From positions 558,001-622,000 of the forward strand of contig NZ_OMOQ01000003.1 in the NCBI RefSeq assembly GCF_900302475.1: a DNA stretch of 64,000 bases. Reading direction: 5' to 3'. The translations under genes and the position numbers were made by a program. The notes under the pieces were generated by a model that was not told the DNA's origin, did not search any database, and was given only the letters and a program-made list of their open reading frames with translations. The DNA comes from Defluviimonas aquaemixtae (GTDB lineage: Bacteria; Pseudomonadota; Alphaproteobacteria; Rhodobacterales; Rhodobacteraceae). This document shows, in pieces, positions 1-7,408 of this stretch; positions within the stretch are counted from its first letter, which is position 1, and each line of letters begins with the position of its first letter.

Positions 1-677
1 TCGGTGACGAACCGGATGCCCGCGTTCACGAAGAAGGAGATGCGGCCGACCATGGCGGGGAAGGCCTTGGGATCGACCTTGCCCTTCAGGTCGTCGAGCA
101 CCGCGATCGCGGTGGCGAGCGCGAAGGCCAGTTCCTGTTCGGGCGTCGCGCCGGCTTCCTGCAGGTGGTAGGAGCAGACATTCATCGGGTTCCATTTGGG
201 CAGGTGTTCCTGCGTATAGGCCGCGACGTCGGTGATCATGCGCAAGCTCGGCTTCGGCGGGCAGATATAGGTGCCGCGCGAGAGGTATTCCTTCATGGTG
301 TCGTTCTGCACCGTGCCTTGCAGCTTAGAGACATCGGCCCCCTGTTCTCCGGCCGCCGCGATGTAGAGTGCCAGAAGCCATGGCGCGGTCGCGTTGATCG
401 TCATCGAGGTGTTCATCTGCTCGAGGGGAATGTCCCTGAACAGCGACCGCATGTCGCCCAAGTGGCAGATCGGTACGCCGACCTTGCCGACTTCGCCCTT
501 CGCGAGTTCGTGGTCGCTGTCATAGCCGGTCTGGGTAGGCAGGTCGAAGGCGACGGAAAGGCCGGTTTGGCCTTTGGCGAGATTGGCGCGGTAGAGCGCG
601 TTCGACTTTTCCGCCGTGGAATGGCCGGCATAGGTCCGGAAAAGCCAGGGGCGGTCGCGCTCTGACGGGCTGGGCAT
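1..677 (-). CDS. ecm: Ethylmalonyl-CoA mutase, N-terminal part (runs off window)
   Basis: Partial gene: 225 codons are visible and the C-terminal part lies beyond base 1. The protein belongs to the coenzyme B12-dependent acyl-CoA mutase family and should convert (2R)-ethylmalonyl-CoA to methylsuccinyl-CoA in the ethylmalonyl-CoA pathway. It opens almost directly with the substrate-barrel motif TYAGHSTAEKSN and then FDLPTQTGYDSDH, without the longer N-terminal region of ordinary methylmalonyl-CoA mutases. That favours Ecm, as does ccr 2.4 kb away. The ATG complement ends at 677 and gives a family-typical N-terminus. The cobalamin-binding domain is not in view, so methylmalonyl-CoA mutase cannot be fully excluded. 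Confidence 0.85.
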   Translation of the reverse strand, partial: MPSPSERDRPWLFRTYAGHSTAEKSNALYRANLAKGQTGLSVAFDLPTQTGYDSDHELAKGEVGKVGVPICHLGDMRSLFRDIPLEQMNTSMTINATAPWLLALYIAAAGEQGADVSKLQGTVQNDTMKEYLSRGTYICPPKPSLRMITDVAAYTQEHLPKWNPMNVCSYHLQEAGATPEQELAFALATAIAVLDDLKGKVDPKAFPAMVGRISFFVNAGIRFVT

Positions 678-756
678 GGTGAGCACCTCGAAGCAACATA
701 GTTCCTTTCGGGCGAACCTATTCGGAATAAAGTTGCGCGTCCAGATGCCGCACTGC

Positions 757-788
757 AAAAAGATCGGGCCGCAGCGCAGCACTGCGGC
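757..788 (-). terminator. Rho-independent terminator after the lectin-like gene
   Basis: On the minus strand a 7-bp stem (GCCGCAG/CTGCGGC, arms at 768-774 and 782-788) with a 7-nt loop is followed by a T-run at 757-761. It lies just downstream of the stop at 801 and would separate the lectin-like gene from ecm. Confidence 0.6.
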
Positions 789-800
789 TTGTAACGGGTG

Positions 801-1427
801 TCAGTTCGTGGCGAAACAGTAGACGAGACCGTCGCCGCCGGTGCCGCGCAGCGCCTCAAGCCCGCAGCCGCCGCGCGAGGAATGCGAGGAGTTCCACGAT
901 TTCGCGGCATCAGAGTCGTCGAGACCCATGCGGTCATGGTGGCCGACCATGCCGGCCGCCTCGGCGCCGTCGCTGGTCCAGTCCTCGCAAGTCATGCCCT
1001 CGGCCACGGTGCCGTCGGGCATGGAGCCGGTGAGGATGTCGTGCCGGTTCGGATCGTCGCCGCGGCCGTTCACCAGTTCGCCCATCTCGTTGAGCGCGGA
1101 TTCTTTCGTCAGGTTGGCGTCTGGGCTGTGCAGCTGATCGACGCTCTCGGCGATCGTGGTGCCCGCCGCGTTGACCCAGGGACCCGCGCCGATCCGGTCG
1201 CGCGCGTTCTCGCCGCTCGTCGAGAGGTAGGCGCGCCAGGTCTTGCCGGTCACGCCCGCCGCCTCGGCAAGCGAGGCGCAATGCGCATCGGCGCCTTCGA
1301 TCCCGCCGAAATTGCCGCCGCTTCCCGGATTTTCACTGGTGACAAAGAAGCTCATCCCGGCGTCCTGGGCGCCCGCGGCGGATGCGGCAACGGCGAATGC
1401 TGCGGCGGTGATGGTTCTGAAAATCAT
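801..1427 (-). CDS. Secreted lectin-/endostatin-like protein
   Basis: 208 aa with a Sec signal peptide (MIFRTITAAAFAVAASAAGA, likely cleaved before QDAG), so periplasmic or secreted. The mature part resembles bacterial C-type-lectin/endostatin-fold proteins (DUF1554-like): a Cys early (ADAHCASLAEAAG), then KTWRAYLST, GPWVNAAG, and C-terminal Cys residues in CEDW, GGCG and YCFATN, which could form disulfides. The ATG at 1427 is preferred over an upstream in-frame start because it follows GAGAGGAA and begins the signal peptide. It lies between ecm and an acyltransferase with no evident functional link. The ligand is unknown and the fold assignment is by motif resemblance only. Confidence 0.6.
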   Translation of the reverse strand: MIFRTITAAAFAVAASAAGAQDAGMSFFVTSENPGSGGNFGGIEGADAHCASLAEAAGVTGKTWRAYLSTSGENARDRIGAGPWVNAAGTTIAESVDQLHSPDANLTKESALNEMGELVNGRGDDPNRHDILTGSMPDGTVAEGMTCEDWTSDGAEAAGMVGHHDRMGLDDSDAAKSWNSSHSSRGGCGLEALRGTGGDGLVYCFATN

Positions 1428-1582
1428 GCTGAATTCCTCTCGGTTCATGGGCTGAAAAATCGACACGAGCCTCAAATCTAGCATGTCGTCCGGGTGACCC
1501 TTCTCACGCGTTCGTGAGAATTCATGGGTTTGGGGAGGCTTCGGCGATTTACCGCGCAGGTTTTTTTTGTCACCGTCGCGCC

Positions 1583-2998
1583 ATGTTCCAACCCGTGACG
1601 CTCCCGCTTTGGTTGTTCGTGCTGATCCTCGCCTTCGCCGGGGTGACCTTCGCGTCGCATTTCCTGTTTCCTTCAGTGCGCTGGTTCTTCCGCAACCGGA
1701 TGGAGCGGGTCGTCGCGCGGCTGAACGATCGGCTGGATCGGCCGATCCAGCCCTTCAAGCTGATGAAACGGCCGGACATGATCATCCGGCTCGCCCACGA
1801 CCCCAAAGTCGCCGAGGCGATCGCGGCCGAGGCGGCCGAAACCGGCATTCCCGCAACCGTGCATCAGGAACGCGCGCGCCGCTATGCGCGCGAAATCGTG
1901 CCCGCCTTTTCGGCGAGCGTCTATTTCGGCTTTGCCGCCCGCGCCACGAAGTGGATCGCGCGCCTGATCTACCGGGTGCGCATCGGCGGCTTCGACGCCG
2001 ATGCGATTTCGGCGATCGACAAGGGGGCGACGCTGGTCTTCGTGATGAACCACCGATCGAACATGGATTACGTGCTCGTCACCTACCTCGCCGCGGAACG
2101 TTCGGCGCTGTCCTACGCGGTCGGTGAATGGGCGCGGGTCTGGCCGCTGTCGTGGCTAATCCGCGCGTCGGGCGCCTATTTTATCCGACGGCGGTCGAAC
2201 AATCCGCTCTACCGCCGGGTCCTGGCCCGCTACGTGCAGATGGCGACGGAAGAGGGTGTGACACAGGCGATTTTCCCCGAAGGCGGGCTGAGTCTCGACG
2301 GACGGGTCGGAAACCCGAAGCTCGGGATCCTGAGCTATATCGTCGAAAGCCGTCGCGCGAACGGGCCGGACGTGGTCTTCGTGCCTGTCTCGATCGCCTA
2401 TGACCGGGTGATCGAGGACCGGGTGCTGACGGCTGCCCAAGCCGCCGGCGTGCGGCGGTTTCGCGCTTCGATCGGTTCGATCCTGCTTTTCATCGGCCGT
2501 CAGCTTCGCCGCTTCCTCACCGGCCGGTTCGAGAAGTTCGGCACCGCCTCGGTGAGTTTCGGCACGCCCCTGTCGCTCGCCGAGTTCCTCAAGGCGCCGC
2601 ATGAGGACGCGACCGCCGAACTCGCGCAGGCGATGATGGAGCGCATCGCCCGCAACGTCTCGGTTCTGCCGGTGCCGCTCGTCGCGGCGGCGCTGGGCGA
2701 GGAGACCGACATCCCGCGCGCCGAACTGACTGAGCGGGCGGAGGAACTTGTGCGGCGGCTGTCGGCTGCCGGCGTGCCTTTCGACTTGCCGGACGACTCC
2801 GTCCCGAAGGCCGTGGAGCGCGGGCTGTCGATCCTCGGCCTGCGCAAGATCGTCCGGTGCGAAGGCGGGCGCGTGACGGTGCCGCCCAAGGATCGCGCGC
2901 TTATCGGGTTTTACGCAGCGGCCGTAGGACAGCATCTTTCTGCGATTGCGGCATCGTCCGCCGAACAGCCACCCGTTCTCGTGGCGAATCGTCCATAA
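1583..2998 (+). CDS. PlsB-like glycerol-3-phosphate acyltransferase
   Basis: 471 aa. An N-terminal membrane segment (about residues 5-27) precedes a PlsC/PlsB acyltransferase domain with the catalytic H-X4-D motif in NHRSNMDY (about residue 155) and the glycerol-phosphate-binding FPEGG motif. Length and the C-terminal extension of about 200 residues suit a glycerol-3-phosphate acyltransferase of the PlsB type better than a short PlsC lysophosphatidate acyltransferase. The likely role is the first acylation in phospholipid synthesis at the inner membrane. The ATG at 1583 starts directly at the hydrophobic segment. The gene stands 119 bp upstream of ccr on the same strand. Acyl donor and exact substrate are inferred. 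Confidence 0.75.
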   Translation: MFQPVTLPLWLFVLILAFAGVTFASHFLFPSVRWFFRNRMERVVARLNDRLDRPIQPFKLMKRPDMIIRLAHDPKVAEAIAAEAAETGIPATVHQERARRYAREIVPAFSASVYFGFAARATKWIARLIYRVRIGGFDADAISAIDKGATLVFVMNHRSNMDYVLVTYLAAERSALSYAVGEWARVWPLSWLIRASGAYFIRRRSNNPLYRRVLARYVQMATEEGVTQAIFPEGGLSLDGRVGNPKLGILSYIVESRRANGPDVVFVPVSIAYDRVIEDRVLTAAQAAGVRRFRASIGSILLFIGRQLRRFLTGRFEKFGTASVSFGTPLSLAEFLKAPHEDATAELAQAMMERIARNVSVLPVPLVAAALGEETDIPRAELTERAEELVRRLSAAGVPFDLPDDSVPKAVERGLSILGLRKIVRCEGGRVTVPPKDRALIGFYAAAVGQHLSAIAASSAEQPPVLVANRP

Positions 2999-3117
2999 GT
3001 GAGACATAAAATTACAAAAACGCCCTTTGGTGCTATTGCATAATTACCGAACGGACCCTATTCCATGCCCGTAGACCGCGTTGATTCTGCGTTGCGGCAA
3101 GAGTTGAGGAGAGGCTT

Positions 3118-4410
3118 ATGGCATTAGATACGAAGACCGAGATCGCGCCCTACGACGCGCCCGAGAAGGATCTCTACGAGATGGGCGAGATGCCGCCTCT
3201 CGGCTACGTGCCGAAGCAGATGTATGCCTGGGCGATCCGCAGAGAACGCCATGGCGAGCCCGACACCGCGATGCAGGTCGAGGTCGTCGATACGCCCGAG
3301 ATCGACTCGAACGAGGTCCTGGTTCTCGTGATGGCCGCAGGCGTCAACTACAACGGCGTCTGGGCCTCGCTCGGCCAGCCGATCAGCCCGTTCGACGGAC
3401 ACAAGGCACCCTACCACATCGCGGGCTCGGACGCGTCCGGCATCGTCTGGAAGGTCGGCGACAAGGTGAAGCGTTGGAAGGTGGGCGACGAGGTCGTGAT
3501 CCACTGCAACCAGGACGACGGCGACGACGAGGAGTGCAACGGCGGCGACCCGATGTTCTCGCCCAGCCAGCGGATCTGGGGCTACGAGACGCCGGACGGG
3601 TCCTTCGCGCAGTTCACCAATGTCCAGGCACAGCAACTGATGGCGCGTCCGAAGCACCTGACTTGGGAGGAGGCCGCCTGCTATACCCTGACGCTTGCCA
3701 CCGCCTACCGGATGCTCTTCGGCCACCGGCCGCATATCCTGAAGCCGGGCGACAACGTGCTCGTGTGGGGCGCGTCCGGGGGCCTCGGCTCCTACGCGAT
3801 CCAGCTGATCAACACGGCGGGGGCCAACGCGATCGGCATCATCTCTGAAGAGGACAAGCGCCAGTTCGTGATGGATCTGGGCGCGAAGGGCGTCATCAAC
3901 CGCAAGGAGTTCAACTGCTGGGGCCAGATGCCCAAGGTCGGGACCGAGGAATACGCCACCTGGTTCAAGGAGGCGCGCAAGTTCGGCAAGGCGATCTGGG
4001 ACATCACCGGCAAGGGCGTGAACGTCGACATGGTGTTCGAACATCCGGGCGAGGCGACATTTCCGGTGTCGGTGTTCGTCGTGAAGCGGGGCGGCATGGT
4101 CGTGATCTGCGCCGGCACGACGGGCTATAACCTGACGCTCGATGCGCGTTATCTCTGGATGCATCAGAAGCGCGTGCAGGGGTCGCATTTCGCGAACCTC
4201 AAGCAGGCCTCGGCGGCCAACAAGCTGATGCTCGAACGCCGGCTCGATCCCTGCATGTCCGAGGTCTTCCCCTGGGCGGAGATCCCGGCGGCGCATATGA
4301 AGATGCGTCGAAATGAACACAAACCGGGCAATATGGCGGTATTGGTTCAGGCTCCGAGAACGGGCTTGCGCACGTTCGAGGACGCGCTAGAGGCCGGAAA
4401 GTCAGTCTGA
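3118..4410 (+). CDS. ccr: Crotonyl-CoA carboxylase/reductase
   Basis: 430 aa, the family's normal length. The enzyme reductively carboxylates crotonyl-CoA to (2S)-ethylmalonyl-CoA with NADPH and CO2, the key step of the ethylmalonyl-CoA pathway for acetate assimilation. It is a zinc-independent medium-chain dehydrogenase/reductase: GroES-like N-terminal half with NYNGVWASLG, nucleotide-binding Rossmann motif WGASGGLGS near residue 217, and the family segment FEHPGEATFPVSVFVV in the C-terminal half. The start follows GAGGAGAGG. A strong terminator closes the gene, so it is likely expressed alone or with the acyltransferase upstream. The ecm fragment in the same window supports the assignment. 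Confidence 0.95.
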   Translation: MALDTKTEIAPYDAPEKDLYEMGEMPPLGYVPKQMYAWAIRRERHGEPDTAMQVEVVDTPEIDSNEVLVLVMAAGVNYNGVWASLGQPISPFDGHKAPYHIAGSDASGIVWKVGDKVKRWKVGDEVVIHCNQDDGDDEECNGGDPMFSPSQRIWGYETPDGSFAQFTNVQAQQLMARPKHLTWEEAACYTLTLATAYRMLFGHRPHILKPGDNVLVWGASGGLGSYAIQLINTAGANAIGIISEEDKRQFVMDLGAKGVINRKEFNCWGQMPKVGTEEYATWFKEARKFGKAIWDITGKGVNVDMVFEHPGEATFPVSVFVVKRGGMVVICAGTTGYNLTLDARYLWMHQKRVQGSHFANLKQASAANKLMLERRLDPCMSEVFPWAEIPAAHMKMRRNEHKPGNMAVLVQAPRTGLRTFEDALEAGKSV

Positions 4411-4432
4411 GCCGTCCATTCAGGTCTTACCG

Positions 4433-4470
4433 GGCCCGCGCTGCGGAAGGGCGGCGCGGGCCACATTTTT
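4433..4470 (+). terminator. Rho-independent terminator of ccr
   Basis: A perfect 9-bp stem (GGCCCGCGC at 4433-4441, GCGCGGGCC at 4454-4462) is followed by ACATTTTT, 22 bases after the ccr stop codon. Confidence 0.75.
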
Positions 4471-4494
4471 CACGAATCTATTAAAATCAATGCG

Positions 4495-4516
4495 TTGACA
4501 GGTTCCATCTCGTCAA
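4495..4516. promoter_or_regulatory. Imperfect 22-bp dyad, possible lux-box-like operator
   Basis: Perfect 5-bp arms TTGAC and GTCAA enclose 12 bases, and 14 of 22 positions are symmetric. The size and weak inner symmetry resemble LuxR-family operators. It lies about 95 bp upstream of the small ORF that precedes luxR. The left arm extends to TTGACA, so it could also be a -35 element, but no good -10 follows at 16-18 bp. Confidence 0.3.
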
Positions 4517-4610
4517 TTTCGGGGAGTTGATCGGAAACGATCCGGCAACGAACATCCTACATGCTTGGGTTGAGAATGCGGGCGTATTTCCTCTTTGCGG
4601 GAGAAAAAAA

Positions 4611-4826
4611 ATGCAATACGAATGGATCCTGGACGTACTGAGTGATCTCAAAGCCTTCGCCAAGTGCAACGGGCTGGCGGCTCTGGCGGAGCAGTTGGAC
4701 GACACGTCGCTGGTGGCCGCGGCCGAGATCGCGCAGTCGGAGGGGGCGACGGCCGGAGGACTGTCTCTGAATGCAGAAAAGGCTGTCGGCGTTTATCGAG
4801 ACGCTTCAGCGGGCGAAAACGCTTGA
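4611..4826 (+). CDS. Small conserved acidic protein coupled to LuxR gene
   Basis: 71 aa with no recognised domain. The N-terminal half (MQYEWILDVLSDLKAFAKCN, then GLAALAEQLDDTSLVAAAEI) looks like a compact helical pair; the rest is low-complexity. From memory, similar short proteins precede LuxR-type genes in other Rhodobacteraceae; I could not check this. The start at 4611 follows GCGGGAG at suitable spacing, whereas an in-frame start at 4527 would add an unlikely leader. Its last 56 bases overlap the start of luxR in another frame, so translation of the two is probably coupled. A role as partner or modulator of the regulator is inference only. Confidence 0.6.
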   Translation: MQYEWILDVLSDLKAFAKCNGLAALAEQLDDTSLVAAAEIAQSEGATAGGLSLNAEKAVGVYRDASAGENA

Positions 4827-5484
4827 CGACCTGCAAGCCGTAATTCTGGGTCTGCGCGCCCATTTCGACGTCGAGCACCTCGTCTATCACTCCGTCAATT
4901 CAACAGGCCAGCAATACGCTGTGCTGACCTACGAAACGGACTGGGTCGACCGCTATCTCGAACAGGATTACGCCCGCATCGACCCTGTTGTTCAGGGCTG
5001 CTTCCGCCGTTTCCACCCCGTCGACTGGAAAAATCTCGACTGGTCCGGCCGCCAGTCCCGTGCCTTCCTGTCCGAGGCGCTGGATGCCGGTGTCGGCAAC
5101 CAGGGCTACTCGGTCCCGATCCGCGGCCCGAACGGGCAGTTCGCGATGTTCACAGTGTCGCACCGCGCCAGCGATACCGACTGGCAGAAATTCACCGCCG
5201 AGAACGTCGCCGAGCTGCTACTGGTCGCGCATTTCGTGAACCATAAGGCGCTCGAGATCGAGCGCGGCACCGATTTCCACGCGATGCAGAGCCTCAGCCC
5301 ACGCGAAATCGACGTTCTGACGATGCTCGCGATGGGGCTCAACCGCGCCCAGGCCGCCGACAATCTCGCCATTTCGGAACATACGGTGCGCACCTATGTC
5401 GAAAGCGCGCGGTTCAAGCTCGGCGCGAACAACACGACCCATGCCGTGGCGCGCGCCGTGGCGGAAGGTTTCGTAATGATCTGA
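4771..5484 (+). CDS. LuxR-type quorum-sensing transcription regulator
   Basis: 237 aa. The N-terminal autoinducer-binding domain carries the residues conserved in AHL-responsive members at nearly the TraR positions: W58, Y62, D71, P72, W86 and G112. The C-terminal GerE-type helix-turn-helix (about residues 172-230; SPREIDVLTMLAMG, then SEHTVRTYVESARFKLG) binds DNA. It should therefore sense an acyl-homoserine lactone in the cytoplasm. The start follows GGAGGA 10 bases upstream and lies inside the preceding small ORF. There is no adjacent synthase gene; a luxI-type gene lies about 11 kb away on the other strand. Target genes are unknown. Confidence 0.9.
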   Translation: MQKRLSAFIETLQRAKTLDDLQAVILGLRAHFDVEHLVYHSVNSTGQQYAVLTYETDWVDRYLEQDYARIDPVVQGCFRRFHPVDWKNLDWSGRQSRAFLSEALDAGVGNQGYSVPIRGPNGQFAMFTVSHRASDTDWQKFTAENVAELLLVAHFVNHKALEIERGTDFHAMQSLSPREIDVLTMLAMGLNRAQAADNLAISEHTVRTYVESARFKLGANNTTHAVARAVAEGFVMI

Positions 5485-5572
5485 GCCGATCAGCCGCGTC
5501 TTTTAGAATCGTTCCAATCCTTGACTTGGACCTGCCCGAGGCGCATATCGGTCGGGCAACGGAGGCGCTTCC

Positions 5573-6136
5573 ATGTTCATCCAGACCGAATCCACGCCCA
5601 ATCCGGCGACGCTCAAGTTTCTTCCGGGTCAGACTGTGCTCGACGCCGGCACGGCCGATTTTCCGCAGCCCGACACGGCCGCGAAATCGCCGCTCGCGCG
5701 TCGGATCTTCGCGGTCGAAGGTGTCACCGGCGTCTTCCTTGGCAACGATTTCGTGACGGTCACGAAGGCCGAAGAGATTCAGTGGGAGCACGTGAAGCCC
5801 GCGATCCTCGGCGCGATCATGGAGCATTTCCAGTCCGGCCAGCCGGTGATCGAAGGCGAGGGCCAGCCGGAAAGCGGCCATGCGAGCCATGACGGGCCGG
5901 ACGCCGATATCGTCAAGCAGATCAAGGAGCTTTTGGACACTCGCGTTCGCCCTGCCGTCGCCCAGGACGGCGGCGACATCACCTTCCACGGCTTCGACCG
6001 CGGCATCGTCTATCTGCACATGCAGGGCGCGTGCGCGGGCTGCCCGTCCTCGACGCTGACGCTGAAGATGGGCATTGAGAACCTGCTTCGGCATTACATC
6101 CCCGAAGTCATCGAGGTCCGCCCCGTCGCGGCGTGA
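5573..6136 (+). CDS. nfuA: NfuA/Nfu1-type Fe-S cluster carrier
   Basis: 187 aa. Residues 1-88 form the Nfu N-terminal domain (MFIQTESTPNPATLKFLPG) and residues about 105-185 the NifU-like C-terminal domain with the cluster-binding CxxC at C154/C157 (ACAGCPSS). The protein carries a [4Fe-4S] cluster to apo-targets in the cytoplasm. The architecture matches mitochondrial NFU1 and alphaproteobacterial Nfu rather than E. coli NfuA, whose N-domain is a degenerate A-type scaffold. The stop codon overlaps the tsaB start by one base, so the genes are probably co-transcribed with tsaB and rimI. Confidence 0.9.
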   Translation: MFIQTESTPNPATLKFLPGQTVLDAGTADFPQPDTAAKSPLARRIFAVEGVTGVFLGNDFVTVTKAEEIQWEHVKPAILGAIMEHFQSGQPVIEGEGQPESGHASHDGPDADIVKQIKELLDTRVRPAVAQDGGDITFHGFDRGIVYLHMQGACAGCPSSTLTLKMGIENLLRHYIPEVIEVRPVAA

Positions 6137-6825
6137 TGGGTGTCACCAACCCTACCATTCTGGCATTCGACACCTCGGCCGCGCATTGCGCTGCCGCGAT
6201 TCTGCAGCGCGACGCGATCGTGGCCGAAAGGATCGCACTGATGGGCCGCGGGCAGGCGGAGCACCTGATGCCCATGCTGGAGGCCTTGCTGTCCGAGGTC
6301 GCGCTCGGCTGGAAGGACCTTCACTATCTCGCGGTCGGGATCGGCCCCGGCAACTTCACCGGCACGCGGATCTCGGTCGCCGCCGCGCGTGGGCTGGCGC
6401 TGGCATTGCGCATACCCGCGATCGGCGTGTCGAGTTTCGAGGTGATGCGCGACCCGGCCGGGCCCGGTGCGCACCCGGCCGAGATCGTCAGCATCGAAGC
6501 CCCGCGCGGCGCGGCGTATGTCCAGCGTTTCGGTCACGGCAGGCCGCAGTCTGCGCCTCGCCTGATTGCCCCCGATGCGCCGCCGGAGGACCTGCGACTG
6601 CCCGTGAACATGCGGGTGCGGGGGTATCGCGCCGACGACATCGCGCGGCCGTTCGGCGCGGAGGCGTCGGACGCGGTTCTTGAGGATATCGCGTGCCGCA
6701 TCGCCCGGATCGCGGACTGGCGGCTGTCGCAGGGCGAGAAACCGGATCGTCCCGCGCCGCTTTACGTCCGCCCCGCCGATGCGGCGCCGCCCTCGGAGGC
6801 GCCGCCCGTTATTCTGCCGGGCTGA
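6136..6825 (+). CDS. tsaB: tRNA threonylcarbamoyladenosine protein TsaB
   Basis: 229 aa. TsaB is the non-catalytic ASKHA-fold partner of TsaD in the complex that places N6-threonylcarbamoyl on A37 of ANN-decoding tRNAs. Visible signatures are the N-terminal FDTSAAHCAAAIL strand and GIGPGNFTGTRIS, both typical of the family. The ATG at 6136 overlaps the nfuA stop by one base; an in-frame GTG lies one codon earlier. It is followed after 4 bases by rimI, a pairing common in bacteria. Confidence 0.88.
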   Translation: MGVTNPTILAFDTSAAHCAAAILQRDAIVAERIALMGRGQAEHLMPMLEALLSEVALGWKDLHYLAVGIGPGNFTGTRISVAAARGLALALRIPAIGVSSFEVMRDPAGPGAHPAEIVSIEAPRGAAYVQRFGHGRPQSAPRLIAPDAPPEDLRLPVNMRVRGYRADDIARPFGAEASDAVLEDIACRIARIADWRLSQGEKPDRPAPLYVRPADAAPPSEAPPVILPG

Positions 6826-6829
6826 GCCG

Positions 6830-7261
6830 ATGACCGCCGCGGACCTCGCCCGCCTGCACGCGGATTGTTTCAGGCAACCGCGTCCGTGGACCGAAGGCGA
6901 GTTTGCGGCCCTCCTCGACGGCTGCGGAGTAATTCTGCTGGCCGAAGAGGGCGCCTTCCTCTTGGGCCGCGTGGTGGCGGACGAGACTGAGTTGCTGACG
7001 CTTGCCGTTTCCCCGGCGCAGCGCCGACGTGGCATCGCGACGCGCCTTGTCTCCCGCTTCATCGCCGAGGCGCGCGCGCGCGGCGGCGTCACGATCTTTC
7101 TGGAGGTGGCTGCCGACAACCTCCCGGCAATCGCCCTTTACTCAGGCCAGGGCTTCACGGAATCCGGGCGCCGGCGCGGCTACTACGCGACGCCCGAGGG
7201 CAATCCGGTCGACGCGCTTGTGATGAGCCGCTTGCTCTCGCGACCGGCGCAGGGAAGTTGA
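6830..7261 (+). CDS. rimI: GNAT N-acetyltransferase, RimI-like
   Basis: 143 aa single GNAT domain. The acetyl-CoA pyrophosphate-binding loop is RRRGIATRLV, and the C-terminal strand-helix NLPAIALYSGQGFTESGRR is characteristic of RimI, which acetylates the N-terminus of ribosomal protein S18. The start at 6830 lies 4 bases after tsaB. The sequence before it could be read through in frame, but the family N-terminus starts here. Position after tsaB supports RimI; other N-terminal acetyltransferase substrates are possible. Confidence 0.75.
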   Translation: MTAADLARLHADCFRQPRPWTEGEFAALLDGCGVILLAEEGAFLLGRVVADETELLTLAVSPAQRRRGIATRLVSRFIAEARARGGVTIFLEVAADNLPAIALYSGQGFTESGRRRGYYATPEGNPVDALVMSRLLSRPAQGS

Positions 7262-7339
7262 CCAAGAGGTCAAATTGCTGCGCCGTCATTCCAAATAGCT
7301 ATTGACCGCTCCAGAGGCTTTCGCCCTAATCGGGTCAAT
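7258..7339. promoter_or_regulatory. Cluster of TTGACC/GGTCAA half-sites
   Basis: Four half-sites occur within 82 bases: TTGACC 7258-7263 and GGTCAA 7268-7273 (a perfect 6-bp dyad with a 4-base spacer), then TTGACC 7302-7307 and GGTCAA 7333-7338. The third is also the -35 hexamer of a promoter candidate and the fourth lies just past its -10. The arrangement suits an operator for a dimeric regulator of the transporter genes. The regulator is unknown. Confidence 0.4.
7302..7330 (+). promoter_or_regulatory. Sigma-70-like promoter for nucleoside transporter operon
   Basis: TTGACC at 7302-7307, a 17-base spacer, and CCTAAT at 7325-7330. It lies about 80 bases upstream of the binding-protein start. 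Confidence 0.4.
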
Positions 7340-7408
7340 CCGTGCACCCGGCCGTCGTTCAGGCCACCCCCGACACGGATGTCATACGACAGCAACTGGG
7401 AGCGATCC

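Noticed and set aside
4495..4500. TTGACA as a -35 box for the small ORF
   Set aside because: No acceptable -10 hexamer at 16-18 bases; kept only as an arm of a dyad.
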